The position numbers and the translations under genes are program-made. From Idiomarina piscisalsi (GTDB lineage: Bacteria; Pseudomonadota; Gammaproteobacteria; Enterobacterales; Alteromonadaceae), in assembly GCF_002211765.1 (NCBI RefSeq), contig NZ_CP022133.1:1488001-1552000 (forward strand): a stretch of DNA of 64,000 bases, written 5' to 3'. Shown here piece by piece: positions 53,242 to 63,260 of this stretch (the stretch's first letter is position 1; each line of letters begins with the position of its first letter). The notes beneath the pieces were generated by a model. The model had not been told where the DNA came from and made no database searches. It saw only the letters and a list, made by a program, of their open reading frames with translations.

Positions 53242-54885
53242 ATGGATAAAACTCTGGAGCTCAATAACAAGCGTGTGCTACTGATTGATGATCAGAAGCC
53301 CTTTCAAGTCATGCTTAAAGGCTCACTGCTCAATTTGGGGGCAAAAGAGGTCCAGGTCAAAAGCACGGGAGAAGCAGGCATTGCTGCCTACGTAAAGAAC
53401 CCACACGATATTCTATTGGTCGATTACAACCTTGGCTCGGGTAAAAACGGCCGTCAGGTGTTAGAAGAGTTGCAAGTGCGTGGGCTGATGAAGCCACATA
53501 CCCTTTTCTTTATCATTACCGGCGACAATTCACGGCCTATGGTACTGAGTGCCCTTGAGCTTCAGCCTGATGATTATTTAATGAAGCCATTCTCACACCG
53601 AGTGCTACGCTCTCGTCTGACCCGTGCCTACAAACGCCGTATGTGGCTAAAAGATGTCTTTCAGGCACTTACCTCTCATAATTACGAAGACTGTATTAAG
53701 GCGTGCGAAAAACACATTGCGACGAACAGCCGCTACAGTAATTACTGCCGCAAGCTGCAAATAGAGCTCTACAATAAAACCGGTCAGCTACGCGAAGCAG
53801 AAAAGGCGATAAAAGAGTTGTTGGAGGATAACTCTCACAGTTGGGTGTTTTTAAAGCTTGCTGAAACTCGGTTACTACAGAATTCCCCGGAAGAGGCATT
53901 GAATATTATTAACCATATTCTTAAACGGATGCCTCACGCGATAGAAGCACAGGATTTAAAAACCGAATGTTATTTACAACAACAGCAGCTTGAGGAAGCA
54001 CTGAACAGCGCTCGCGATGCCATTACTATGGCGCCGTTCTCAATCGACAGACAAACCCGACTGGCCCACATTGCTCGCGACAATGGCGACTTTGACTTAG
54101 CCAAACAGGCCATGAATAACGTGCTACAAATAGCGCGTAAATCGGTGTTTCGTAATGCGGAGCATTTATGTAACTATCTACGTAGTATTCTCGATGCGGC
54201 CGAAAACAGCGACACACCGCAGCAAATCAGCAAGTATCAGACTGAGGCTACGATGGAGCTTCAGCGCGCACGTTATGATGAGCATTTATTGCACGCCAAC
54301 ATTTCCTTTGAAGACCTCGAAGCCATTCTCCTTTCCCGTATTGATTCCTTCAACGGGCGTTTGCGCGAGGCTCAGCATCGCTTAAATGAAGTGGTCGGCG
54401 AAGATTTGGCCAACAACCGTGAGATTGACCGCAATTTGCTACCCGACGTTATTGCCGTATTGCTTGACGTTGGAGAATACGAAAAAGCGAATATGCTAGC
54501 CGGCCAACAAGCGGAGAAAGTCAAGCTGGACAGTTACACACTAAAAATTCTCAAATCACGCATGGCAGCAGCTCAACAACAGCAGGACGCATTCTTCAAA
54601 ATTCATCGACAAGGCGCTGAAGCGTATCAAGCCGGCATTTACCAACAGGCGTTAAATGACTTTCGTCAGTCAATGGAACTGGCGCCACTCAATAGCGGTG
54701 CTGCGCTGAACTTTATTCAGGCCGCGGTTCGATTTACAGAAGAAAACCCGAGTGCCAACAAAACCACTTTAAAAAAAGAATGTGAGCATTGCTTTAAGGT
54801 TCTCGAAGGGCTGCAGCTCTCCGGCAGTCATACACAACGTTACGAACAGTTACTCGAAGAAACCGAAGAGCTGGGTCTGCGCTAA
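53242..54885 (+). CDS. Response regulator with C-terminal helical (TPR) repeats
   Basis: A 547-residue cytoplasmic protein: receiver domain at about 8-128 with Asp 16, Asp 17, phospho-acceptor Asp 61 (LLVDYNLG), Thr 93 and Lys 115 (LMKPFS) all present, followed by about 400 residues of TPR-like helical repeats (pairs such as REAEKAIKELLE, EEALNIINHILK, GIYQQALNDFRQSMELAPL). No DNA-binding, HD-GYP, GGDEF or kinase domain. It probably works through protein contacts. A partner kinase is not encoded nearby. The ATG at 53242 is used; a GTG at 53227 in frame would add five residues. Confidence 0.9.
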   Translation: MDKTLELNNKRVLLIDDQKPFQVMLKGSLLNLGAKEVQVKSTGEAGIAAYVKNPHDILLVDYNLGSGKNGRQVLEELQVRGLMKPHTLFFIITGDNSRPMVLSALELQPDDYLMKPFSHRVLRSRLTRAYKRRMWLKDVFQALTSHNYEDCIKACEKHIATNSRYSNYCRKLQIELYNKTGQLREAEKAIKELLEDNSHSWVFLKLAETRLLQNSPEEALNIINHILKRMPHAIEAQDLKTECYLQQQQLEEALNSARDAITMAPFSIDRQTRLAHIARDNGDFDLAKQAMNNVLQIARKSVFRNAEHLCNYLRSILDAAENSDTPQQISKYQTEATMELQRARYDEHLLHANISFEDLEAILLSRIDSFNGRLREAQHRLNEVVGEDLANNREIDRNLLPDVIAVLLDVGEYEKANMLAGQQAEKVKLDSYTLKILKSRMAAAQQQQDAFFKIHRQGAEAYQAGIYQQALNDFRQSMELAPLNSGAALNFIQAAVRFTEENPSANKTTLKKECEHCFKVLEGLQLSGSHTQRYEQLLEETEELGLR

Positions 54886-55712
54886 AGCTTCTGATTAGCA
54901 GCCAGCGTTCCGTTTTGATAGTCTTTTATTGCCGAGTCCAACTCGTCAGACGTATTCATAACAAATGGACCGTATTGTGCAATAGGCTCTTTAATGGGTT
55001 TTGCAGCCAGCACAATAAGCCCGGCTCCCGAGCCACTTTTAAGCGCCAAATCGGAGTTGCTGTCGAGTTGCAGCAGCTCGCCACGAGACACGGTCTCGCC
55101 GTTTAATTCGAGTTCGCCTTCGTAAACATAGGCTAAACGCTTTTCCTGTTGCTGTGACTTTAACTCTAACTCGCCACTGAGCTTAACGTCCGCCATGAAA
55201 AAGTCGCGACCCGACAAGGATACCGGTCCTTTCTCGTTACCGTAATTGCCTGCGATTAAGCGCAGTGTTGTGTTACCGGCTTGCACTTCAGGTATTTTCT
55301 CTGAAGGAAAGTCAAACCACTCAGGGTCGCTCATTTTCTCCGAGGCTGGTAGATTAACCCACAGCTGAAAGCCCCACATAAGACCTTCGACCTGTTTTGG
55401 CATTTCCGCGTGAATAATGCCTTTCGCCGCCTTCATCCATTGCACGCCGCCGGCTTCCACTTCCCCCGTATTACCCACGGAGTCTTTGTGCTCCATGGTG
55501 CCTGCCAGCATGTACGTTAGCGTACAAAAGCCCCGATGCGGATGCGGTGGAAAGCCCGCAATGTAATCGTCCGGGTTGTCTGATCGAAACTCATCCAGCA
55601 TCAGAAACGGATCCTGATGCCTCAAGCCAGGCTGATTAATGACCCGGGTCAGCTTAACGCCAGCACCATCTTGCGCCGGCATACCACGATGTCTGCTTTT
55701 AATGACACTCAC
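54882..55712 (-). CDS. Pirin family protein
   Basis: Cupin-fold protein of the pirin family, 276 residues from a GTG start. The metal-binding His residues are visible in FPPHPHRGFCTLTYML near residues 55-70 and Glu/His in IIHAEMP near residues 98-104. Related bacterial proteins (YhhW/quercetinase type) act on quercetin or modulate other enzymes. The start overlaps the stop of the glutathionyl-hydroquinone reductase, so the two are coupled; its stop overlaps the response regulator stop by four bases. Confidence 0.92.
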   Translation of the reverse strand: MSVIKSRHRGMPAQDGAGVKLTRVINQPGLRHQDPFLMLDEFRSDNPDDYIAGFPPHPHRGFCTLTYMLAGTMEHKDSVGNTGEVEAGGVQWMKAAKGIIHAEMPKQVEGLMWGFQLWVNLPASEKMSDPEWFDFPSEKIPEVQAGNTTLRLIAGNYGNEKGPVSLSGRDFFMADVKLSGELELKSQQQEKRLAYVYEGELELNGETVSRGELLQLDSNSDLALKSGSGAGLIVLAAKPIKEPIAQYGPFVMNTSDELDSAIKDYQNGTLAANQKL

Positions 55713-56659
55713 TTTAATGTCTCCCGATTATGTGGCTGTTCAAAGTCGATATCCGGCCCCTTCGGCACCACTTGCGTCGGGTTAATGGTTTTATGGCTGG
55801 CATAGTAATGCGTTTTAATGTGATCCATGACCACCGTCTCTTTAACGCCCGGATACTGATAAAGTTCCCGCAGGTAATTCCACATTGCCGGATAATCAAC
55901 AATGCGCTTTTTGTTGGTCTTAAAATGTCCGAAATACACCGCGTCAAAGCGCACTAACGTAGTAAACAATCGCCAGTCGGCTTCGGTGACTTGATTGCCG
56001 GCTAAATAGCGCTGTTTCGATAAAATACTTTCTACACGATCGAGAGCCGTGAAAAGCTCATCGAACGCTTCTTCATACGCTTCCTGCGTGGTTGCGAAGC
56101 CGCTTTTATACACGCCATTATTGATACTGTGATAGACCCACTCGTTGACGCTATCAATGTCGCTGCGTAACTGCTGTGGGTAAAAGTCTTCCGTGTTGCC
56201 CGTTAACTCGTTAAAGCTCGAATTAAAGATACGAATGATTTCCGCAGATTCGTTATTTACAATGGTCTGCTTCTTTTTATCCCACAACACCGGCACGGTG
56301 ACGCGACCGCTGTAGTTGCTGTCCGCTTTCAAATACAACTCGTACATGAAGTCGAGACCATACAAAGGCTCATTCAGCGGTACTTCGCCAAACTCCCATC
56401 CATTTTCCACCATCAGAGGCTTAACGACGGATACGTCAATATGAGATTCCAGGCCTTTTAATTTTCTAAAAATGAGCGCCCGATGCGCCCACGGGCATGC
56501 ATAAGATACATAAAGATGGTAACGCCCTGATTCAGGCTCAAACTCACCGTCTTTCTCTATGGTCGAACGAAACTGTGACTCACTACGAACAAAACGACCG
56601 CCATGTTTTTTGGTGTCGTACCACTTATCGTGCCACTGACCATCAACTAATAAACCCAT
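55709..56659 (-). CDS. Glutathionyl-hydroquinone reductase (ECM4/YqjG-like)
   Basis: Xi-class glutathione transferase-like enzyme that reduces glutathionyl-hydroquinones. 316 residues. The catalytic Cys lies in YACPWAHRALIFRKLKG near residues 52-68; GRFVRSESQFR and the C-terminal helical domain with EADWRLFTTLVRFDAVY are characteristic. The ATG at 56659 has AGGAG ahead; a frame from 56680 adds seven residues without support. In one unit with pirin. Confidence 0.93.
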   Translation of the reverse strand: MGLLVDGQWHDKWYDTKKHGGRFVRSESQFRSTIEKDGEFEPESGRYHLYVSYACPWAHRALIFRKLKGLESHIDVSVVKPLMVENGWEFGEVPLNEPLYGLDFMYELYLKADSNYSGRVTVPVLWDKKKQTIVNNESAEIIRIFNSSFNELTGNTEDFYPQQLRSDIDSVNEWVYHSINNGVYKSGFATTQEAYEEAFDELFTALDRVESILSKQRYLAGNQVTEADWRLFTTLVRFDAVYFGHFKTNKKRIVDYPAMWNYLRELYQYPGVKETVVMDHIKTHYYASHKTINPTQVVPKGPDIDFEQPHNRETLK

Positions 56660-56745
56660 AATAAACTCCTTTAAAAGCATTACGCTTATAATAGAAGTTA
56701 TTACGGCAAAAGAAGAGTTTAGATTATCGGCGCTAAGATTCTAAA

Positions 56746-57891
56746 TTATAGAAAGGACTCAACAACATCCGCCGCCTTTTCACTCGCGGTGACTTTAAGC
56801 TGCTGATGTATCTGAGTGAACTGCTCTAACAACTCGTGATTATCGGACTCAATAAGGCTCGATAGTTCTTTTTCAATGTTGTCTTCTGACGCTTCAGCCT
56901 GAGCCAGCTCAGGAACAATTTCGCGCCCCGCTAATAGGTTAGGTAACGAGAAGAAAGGCGCATGAAAAAGTCGCTTAATAATTTGATAACTTAGCCAGTG
57001 AAAGCGATATGCAACAACCATTGGACGCTTTATTAACAACGCTTCCAGCGCAACCGTACCCGAGGTTAACAGTAAATAATCAGATGCCGCCATGGTCAGA
57101 CGACTATGACCAATTGGCGTATCTATTGCGAGTTCCGGAGCGTGTTGCTTGACTAGCTCAGTAAACTGCTCTGCCCGCTGTTCGCTTATCATCGGTGCAA
57201 CAAACTTAAGCTCGGGATATTGTTGAGCAAGGCGTTTCGCTACATTTAAAAACACAGGAGCCATGCGCTCAATTTCACCAGAACGGCTACCCGGTAAAAT
57301 AGCTAAGTACTTTCCGTGTGGCTCTATGTTCAGCTCATTTCTTGCGTCGTTTTTGCTCCATTCAAGAGGGATATCATCAGCCAGGGGATGACCAACAAAG
57401 GTGGCCGGTAATTGATGCTTATCGTAAAACTCTTTTTCGAACGGTAGCAAACACAATACATGGTTAACCGACTGCTTAATGCCTTTTATACGGTTTTCAC
57501 GCCAGGCCCATACAGAAGGGCTGACGTAATGTATGGTAGGAATACCGGCTCTCTTTAAACGCTTTTCGACCGTAAGGTTAAAGTCTGGTGCGTCTATTCC
57601 CACCATGACATCGGGCTGTTCATCAATAAGATACTGAACCAGTTGCTTTCTGTGTTTTAGCAGCTTAGGAAGCTGCTTGAGTACTTCGGCAATGCCCATA
57701 ACGGCAAGGTCATCCATCGGGAAAAACGACTCGAGGCCTTGTTCATGCATTAACGGTCCGCCCACACCGATAAACTCGATGTTGGTGTGTCGTTGCTTTA
57801 ACGCTTTGATAAGACCTGAACCAAGTAAGTCGCCGGAATGTTCACCGGCAACCAGCGCTATTTTCAAAGAGCGTGCAGTGCTATCTTTCAT
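56746..57891 (-). CDS. lpxB: Lipid-A-disaccharide synthase
   Basis: Joins UDP-2,3-diacylglucosamine and lipid X to the lipid A disaccharide. 381 residues. Begins with ALVAGEHSGDLLGSGLIKAL near residues 13-32; LPGSRSGEIERMAPVF near residues 189-204 and the donor-binding TSGTVALEALL near residues 280-290 are intact. Last gene of the bamA-skp-lpxD-fabZ-lpxA-lpxB row, 39 bases after lpxA. Confidence 0.97.
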   Translation of the reverse strand: MKDSTARSLKIALVAGEHSGDLLGSGLIKALKQRHTNIEFIGVGGPLMHEQGLESFFPMDDLAVMGIAEVLKQLPKLLKHRKQLVQYLIDEQPDVMVGIDAPDFNLTVEKRLKRAGIPTIHYVSPSVWAWRENRIKGIKQSVNHVLCLLPFEKEFYDKHQLPATFVGHPLADDIPLEWSKNDARNELNIEPHGKYLAILPGSRSGEIERMAPVFLNVAKRLAQQYPELKFVAPMISEQRAEQFTELVKQHAPELAIDTPIGHSRLTMAASDYLLLTSGTVALEALLIKRPMVVAYRFHWLSYQIIKRLFHAPFFSLPNLLAGREIVPELAQAEASEDNIEKELSSLIESDNHELLEQFTQIHQQLKVTASEKAADVVESFL

Positions 57892-57930
57892 TTTAAGATC
57901 GCTAATTACCGGTGGATAAACTCGGCCAAA

Positions 57931-58698
57931 TCAGCCGCGAATAATGCCACGACTGCTATGGCGAACAAAGTCAGTAAAGCCATCCAAAGCAGGTTCATTT
58001 AAGGCTTCAATATGCTCTAGCGCTTCTTCGGTCGTGTGTCCCGCGCGGTACAGCAGCTTATAAGCTCGGCGGATATTTTGAATTTGCTCTGGTGTATAGC
58101 CGCGACGTTTCAATCCTTCTGCATTTATTGTACGGGGACGTGCATTATGTCCCTGCGCCATCACAAACGGAGGAATGTCTTGTACGACAATGGAGTTCAC
58201 GGCTGCAAAGGCATGAGAACCAATATGACAAAACTGATGAACGCCTGTCATACCACCAAGAATAACCCAGTCACCAATATGCACATGCCCAGCTAAACTC
58301 ACTTGGTTAGCAAAGATATTGTTGTCGCCAATCATGCAATCGTGCGCCACATGCACATAGGCCATGAACAAATTATTATCGCCAATTTTAGTGATACTGT
58401 TATCCTGAATTGTCCCCCGATGAATGGTCACCGATTCACGAATAACGTTATTATCGCCAATTACCAGTTCAGTGGGTTCACCGGCGTACTTTTTATCTTG
58501 GCAGTCCTCTCCCACCGAGGCGAATTGATAAATCGTATTACTCTGCCCGATAGTGGTTGGTCCTTTCAGAACAACATGAGAGCGAATGTCACAGTTATCA
58601 CCAATAACAACGTCCGGCCCGATAACTGTCCATGGACCAACACTGACGTTCGCGCCAATACGTGCTTTAGGATCGATAATTGCTGTTTCGTGAATCAC
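57931..58698 (-). CDS. lpxA: UDP-N-acetylglucosamine acyltransferase LpxA
   Basis: First step of lipid A synthesis: transfers a 3-hydroxyacyl chain from ACP to UDP-GlcNAc. 255 residues of left-handed beta-helix with hexapeptide repeats (IGANVSVGPWTVIG, IGDNCDIRSHVVLKG) and catalytic His in AYVHVAHDCMIG near residue 124. Starts at GTG that shares its last base position with the fabZ stop (TAGTG). Confidence 0.97.
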   Translation of the reverse strand: MIHETAIIDPKARIGANVSVGPWTVIGPDVVIGDNCDIRSHVVLKGPTTIGQSNTIYQFASVGEDCQDKKYAGEPTELVIGDNNVIRESVTIHRGTIQDNSITKIGDNNLFMAYVHVAHDCMIGDNNIFANQVSLAGHVHIGDWVILGGMTGVHQFCHIGSHAFAAVNSIVVQDIPPFVMAQGHNARPRTINAEGLKRRGYTPEQIQNIRRAYKLLYRAGHTTEEALEHIEALNEPALDGFTDFVRHSSRGIIRG

Positions 58699-59162
58699 TA
58701 CACTTCTCTTCTTGCACAGATAATGTCAGCCGTACACGCGACTTCGCCATCGACTTCGGCACGACCTCTAAACTTCCAGATACCGCGACGTTCTTTTTCA
58801 AACGTCACATAAAAGTCGATTGTATCGCCAGGCACAACCTGGCGTTTGAAACGTGCGTTATCAATACCCGCGAACAAATACAAGTCGTTCGCATTTTTCT
58901 TACTTTCGGTAATTTTGAATCCCAGTAGACCACAGGCTTGCGCTATTGCTTCTAACAGCAAAACGCCCGGGAAAATAGGTTTTTCCGGGAAGTGTCCATT
59001 AAACATTGGCTCGTTAAAGCTCACATTTTTTATAGCATGTAACGAATCTTTTGAGTTTGTTTCAATAACTCTGTCAATGAGCAAAAATGGATAGCGATGC
59101 GGGAGTAACTCAAGTACGCCCTGAATATCAAATCCTGAGTCCTTTATTTTCAAACCATTCAC
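58698..59162 (-). CDS. fabZ: (3R)-hydroxyacyl-[ACP] dehydratase FabZ
   Basis: Dehydrates 3-hydroxyacyl-ACP in fatty acid synthesis; balances supply between phospholipid and lipid A. 154 residues of hot-dog fold. [16 protein letters not shown] near residues 19-34 and the catalytic [20 protein letters not shown] near residues 56-75 are intact. Between lpxD and lpxA, the usual place. Confidence 0.97.
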   Translation of the reverse strand: MNGLKIKDSGFDIQGVLELLPHRYPFLLIDRVIETNSKDSLHAIKNVSFNEPMFNGHFPEKPIFPGVLLLEAIAQACGLLGFKITESKKNANDLYLFAGIDNARFKRQVVPGDTIDFYVTFEKERRGIWKFRGRAEVDGEVACTADIICARREV

Positions 59163-59170
59163 CTTGAAAG

Positions 59171-60187
59171 TTAATCTGCTTTTTTCTCGAGCTCTTTTAC
59201 ACGCTTGAATAAGTCATCCAGCTGTCTAAAGCGCGCACCGTTGCGCCGCCACTCACGGTGGTTGGCTGCCGGTATGCCCGATGCATAAACACCAGGCTCG
59301 GTAATTTCTTTTATCACCATGGCGAAGCCCATAATTTGGACGTCATCACAAATACTGATATGTCCGTTAATCGCTGACGCGCCACCAATCATGCAGCGTT
59401 TACCGATATGGCAGCTTCCGGCTAATACCGTACAACCTGCAATGGCGGTGTCTTCATCAATAAAGACATTATGAGCGATTTGGCACTGGTTATCGATAAT
59501 ACAGCCAGAGCTTATGACGGTATCGTCTAACGCTCCGCGATCAATGGTGGTACTTGCGCCAATATCCACGTTGTCTTTGATAACGACTCGACCTAACTGA
59601 GGTATTTTAACCCATTTACCATCTTCTGGCGCCCAGCCAAAACCATCAGCTCCGACAACCGCTCCGGAATGGAAAAGACAGTTATTACCAATAACGCACT
59701 GATGATAAATTTTGACTCCTGACCATAACGTACAGTCAGAACCAATTGTTGTTTCACGCCCGACATAACAGTGTGGCCCAATACGGGTGTTATCACCAAT
59801 ATGAACGCCTTCTTCAATTACTGCATACTCACCAATACTGACATTTTTACCAATGTGCGCCGACTCGGCGATCACTGCGGTTTTTGCGATGCCCTCTGCC
59901 GGTTTTGGCGTGGTATCGAGTAATTGAGCTATGTGAGCAAATGCGGCATACGGATTATTAACGATAATCGCGTTATCCACTGTATCGTTATCATCCTTTG
60001 GGCTAACTAACACCGCCCCGGCCTGGGTTGTTTCTAACTGTTTTTTATAGCGACTGTTTGCCAAAAATGCGATGGCATCAGAACTCGCTGATTGCAAGGT
60101 TGCCACGCGCAAAATGGGGAGCTGCGAGTTCCCTCGCACCTCCCCACCCACATGGTCAGCCAACTGCTGCAATGTGTATTCAGACAT
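59171..60187 (-). CDS. lpxD: UDP-3-O-acylglucosamine N-acyltransferase LpxD
   Basis: Adds the second 3-hydroxyacyl chain in lipid A synthesis. 338 residues. N-terminal uridine-binding domain (about 1-100), then left-handed beta-helix hexapeptides such as [20 protein letters not shown], catalytic His in [13 protein letters not shown] near residue 237, and a C-terminal helix. The ATG at 60187 is behind AGGAAA; a longer frame from 60217 would overlap skp. Confidence 0.97.
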   Translation of the reverse strand: MSEYTLQQLADHVGGEVRGNSQLPILRVATLQSASSDAIAFLANSRYKKQLETTQAGAVLVSPKDDNDTVDNAIIVNNPYAAFAHIAQLLDTTPKPAEGIAKTAVIAESAHIGKNVSIGEYAVIEEGVHIGDNTRIGPHCYVGRETTIGSDCTLWSGVKIYHQCVIGNNCLFHSGAVVGADGFGWAPEDGKWVKIPQLGRVVIKDNVDIGASTTIDRGALDDTVISSGCIIDNQCQIAHNVFIDEDTAIAGCTVLAGSCHIGKRCMIGGASAINGHISICDDVQIMGFAMVIKEITEPGVYASGIPAANHREWRRNGARFRQLDDLFKRVKELEKKAD

Positions 60188-60188
60188 A

Positions 60189-60704
60189 TTAATTTCCTGA
60201 AGACATTTTCTCGACAACTTCGTCTGACAAGTCGTTGTCGCTTTTCATATACGCTACTGCGTTACTTTCTAAAACAATGTCATAGCCTTCTTCTTCGGCA
60301 ACATCTGTTATCACGCCCTGAACCTTAGCAAGTAGCTTATTACGCTCCTCGTTCTGGCGACGACGAGTATCCTCTTGCAATGCTTTGCTTTTAAGCTGAG
60401 CTTGAGAGATTGTTTGCTCAAGTTCACGAGCCAGCTGAGTTTTTTCGGCCTCTGACATGATCGATGCGTCGCGCTCTTGCTTCTGACGAAGCTCTTGAAC
60501 TTTTTGCTCTAGTTGACGCATTTCTTCGAAGCGATCCTGAAATTCGTTTTGCAGGCTTTCAGAAATTTGCTCTCGCTGTGGTAGCTGCTGAAAAACGTTC
60601 ATCATGTCAACAACACCAATTTTCTGCTGCGCCTGAGCGGCACCAGCAAACAATGCGGTTGAAATAGCGACAGCTGCTGCTGTTGATTTCATTAACTTTT
60701 TCAA
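60189..60704 (-). CDS. skp: Periplasmic chaperone Skp (OmpH family)
   Basis: Trimeric chaperone that keeps outer-membrane proteins soluble on the way to BamA. 171 residues. Signal peptide with cleavage after AGAAQA near residue 25, then KIGVVDMMNVFQQLPQ and a long charged coiled coil (about 50-135) forming the tentacles. AAGGAG precedes the ATG. Directly downstream of bamA. Confidence 0.95.
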   Translation of the reverse strand: MKKLMKSTAAAVAISTALFAGAAQAQQKIGVVDMMNVFQQLPQREQISESLQNEFQDRFEEMRQLEQKVQELRQKQERDASIMSEAEKTQLARELEQTISQAQLKSKALQEDTRRRQNEERNKLLAKVQGVITDVAEEEGYDIVLESNAVAYMKSDNDLSDEVVEKMSSGN

Positions 60705-60741
60705 AATATTACTCCTTCAAATTGCTATTTTAGCTTTATTA

Positions 60742-63228
60742 TTAGAATGTCGTGCCAATGTTAAATGAGAACACTTGGGTTTCATCGCCTTCTACTTCTT
60801 TAAGCGCTCGACCTAATGAGAAGGTTAACGGCCCCATTGGGGAGATCCACTGCACTGAAACACCAGCAGAAGCTCTAAAGTCTCCCGGTGAGCTATAATC
60901 GCTTAATTCGTAGCGACTGTTTGGGCTCATCGGCAGGTCCTTATAGGTATCGTAATTGAATTCTGTATCCCAAACCATACCAAAGTCAACAAAGACGCTC
61001 GTTCTTACACTATTGCGCATACCTTCATCAATAAACGGTGTCGGTACAATCAATTCCAAACCACCAACAACTTTGGCGTTACCACCAACCGCGTATTGGC
61101 TGACAAAGACACTCTGATTGGTTGATGGAATGCCACCAGGGCTGCCGTCAACGCCCGGAGGTGTCGTCATACCACCACCCAATTGCACGGCTCTAGGCCC
61201 AACGGTGTTAGCTTCGAAACCACGCAAGTCACCTTGTCCTGCGACACGGAAGTTTTCCCAGAACGGTAATAAAAACTCATTACCGTCATCACTTTCACCG
61301 TAACCATTGCCGTAGCCCAAATTCAGGCGGGTTAAGAAAGTCCATTGTTGATCCCGAGTAATCGGAAAGTAGTGTTTATAGTCGTAGTTAAAACGAAAAT
61401 ACTGCACATCACTCAATGGTGTCGCAACTTCAACCCCTAGACGCTGCGAAGACCCACTGGTAGGGAAAGTTCCTCGGTTTAATGTTACACGTGACCAACC
61501 CGCATTCAGTTCGTAAATATTAAAGCCGACAGCTTCATCCGGTGCTGCGGGATCTAAAAACGGCTGAAAGAAATTACTAATTTGCTCATAGGAATCTGTA
61601 TTAGCCGCAGCAACTTCTTGGTTTTTATATCCCACGCCAAAGTTTAGACGATTAATTTCATCAATTGGAAAACTCAGGCCTGTCGATACGCCGTAAGTTT
61701 TTTGGTTATACTGAACTAAGTTTTCAGCACGCCCAGCGTCAAACTCACTCATATAGATTTGACCAGAAAGGCTCACACCATTAATGGTGAAGTACGGATC
61801 GGTGTAAGAAACATTAGCGTTTTTATTAAAACGACTGGTACTGATATTAAAACCAACTCGGTTACCGGTTCCTAAAAAGTTATTTTGTTGTACACCAGCG
61901 TTCAACTGAAGACCTGAATAGTCACCATAGCCGATACCGGCATTAAATGAGCCAGACGGCTGCTCTTTAACTTTATAAGTAATATCAACTTCGTCTTCAC
62001 TGCCTTCCACACGCTCTGTTGAGGTTTCAACCGTTTCAAAGAAACCTAAACGTTCCAGACGAACTTTCCCCTGCTCTACGTTACTATCCGAAAGCCATGC
62101 CCCTTCCAGCTGACGCATTTCCCGGCGCAGAACGCGATCTTGGGTGGCGCTATTTCCTTCAAATTTAATACGGCGCACATAAACGCGCTTACCCGGATTT
62201 ATGGAAAACGTAATTTTTACCGTTTTCTCTTCTTCATTATGTTCCGGAATGGCTCGTACCTCTGGGTACGCATAGCCATAGCGCCCGTAAAAGCGGCTTA
62301 TCATGTCTTCTATGTAAGTGATTTGCGCGGCGTTATAAAGCGTTCCCTCTTCAATCTGAGCGATACGCGTAATCATTTCCTCGTGACCTTTTAGATCACC
62401 AATGACATCCGTTTCACTGACATTGTATTTGTCACCTTCATTAACATTCAGAGTGATATAAACGCCTTCGCGGTCCGGGGTCATAGATACCTGAACAGAT
62501 TCTACCTGAAAACGTAGGTAACCACGGTCGCGATAAAAGGATTCCAGTGTCTCCAGGTCACCACTCAACTGCTGCTTCTGATAACGCTTTTCGCCGATAA
62601 TGTTCCACCAAGGCAAATCATCTTTTAACTCAAAGGTGTCAAGAAGCTGAGCATCAGAAAACGCTTTGTTGCCGACAATATTAATTTGCGCAATTTCAGC
62701 CGCGTCACCCTCTTCAAAGGTCATTCGCAGTTCAACACGGTTTCGCGGTAAGTCTACGACCTGAACCTCAACTGACGCGTTGTATTTACCGACACTGTGG
62801 TAAAAATCCTCAAGGCCTTTTTCGATACCTGCAATTGTCGTTCTGTCGAGCGGCTCCCCGACAACGATGTTGTTGTCAGTTAAGCTTTCTTGTAGCTGCT
62901 CATCTTTAATATCGCTGTTACCGTCAAAGGTAATGTCGGAAATCGTTGGGCGCTCACTAACGTTAAAAATAAGCGTATTATCATCCCGTCTTGCATCGAT
63001 ATAATCGAAATGAGTCGATGAATACAGAGATCGAATGGCGCTGCGAATTTGCAGTTCGCTGACTTCGTCGCCGACTCGCACAGGAATGTAAGTTAACGCA
63101 GCGCCCAAGGCGACACGTTGTAACCCTTTAACTTCGATATCTTCTACAACAAATTCTTCTTGTTGTGCATAAGCCGGAGCGACAGCGCTCGCTATCATTG
63201 CACTTACTAACAGCTTTTTAAACGTCAT
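60742..63228 (-). CDS. bamA: Outer membrane protein assembly factor BamA
   Basis: Core of the BAM complex that inserts beta-barrels into the outer membrane. 828 residues. Signal peptide ends AYA near residue 22; five POTRA domains (about 24-425) follow, then a 16-stranded barrel whose signature VRGF-like DLRGFEANTVGPR lies near residues 662-674; ends with the barrel terminal Phe (SFNIGTTF). The ATG at 63228 is used; a GTG six bases upstream is possible. Follows rseP by 26 bases. Confidence 0.97.
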   Translation of the reverse strand: MTFKKLLVSAMIASAVAPAYAQQEEFVVEDIEVKGLQRVALGAALTYIPVRVGDEVSELQIRSAIRSLYSSTHFDYIDARRDDNTLIFNVSERPTISDITFDGNSDIKDEQLQESLTDNNIVVGEPLDRTTIAGIEKGLEDFYHSVGKYNASVEVQVVDLPRNRVELRMTFEEGDAAEIAQINIVGNKAFSDAQLLDTFELKDDLPWWNIIGEKRYQKQQLSGDLETLESFYRDRGYLRFQVESVQVSMTPDREGVYITLNVNEGDKYNVSETDVIGDLKGHEEMITRIAQIEEGTLYNAAQITYIEDMISRFYGRYGYAYPEVRAIPEHNEEEKTVKITFSINPGKRVYVRRIKFEGNSATQDRVLRREMRQLEGAWLSDSNVEQGKVRLERLGFFETVETSTERVEGSEDEVDITYKVKEQPSGSFNAGIGYGDYSGLQLNAGVQQNNFLGTGNRVGFNISTSRFNKNANVSYTDPYFTINGVSLSGQIYMSEFDAGRAENLVQYNQKTYGVSTGLSFPIDEINRLNFGVGYKNQEVAAANTDSYEQISNFFQPFLDPAAPDEAVGFNIYELNAGWSRVTLNRGTFPTSGSSQRLGVEVATPLSDVQYFRFNYDYKHYFPITRDQQWTFLTRLNLGYGNGYGESDDGNEFLLPFWENFRVAGQGDLRGFEANTVGPRAVQLGGGMTTPPGVDGSPGGIPSTNQSVFVSQYAVGGNAKVVGGLELIVPTPFIDEGMRNSVRTSVFVDFGMVWDTEFNYDTYKDLPMSPNSRYELSDYSSPGDFRASAGVSVQWISPMGPLTFSLGRALKEVEGDETQVFSFNIGTTF

Positions 63229-63260
63229 TATCACTAGCTACTTATTGTTTATGTCGTGAT

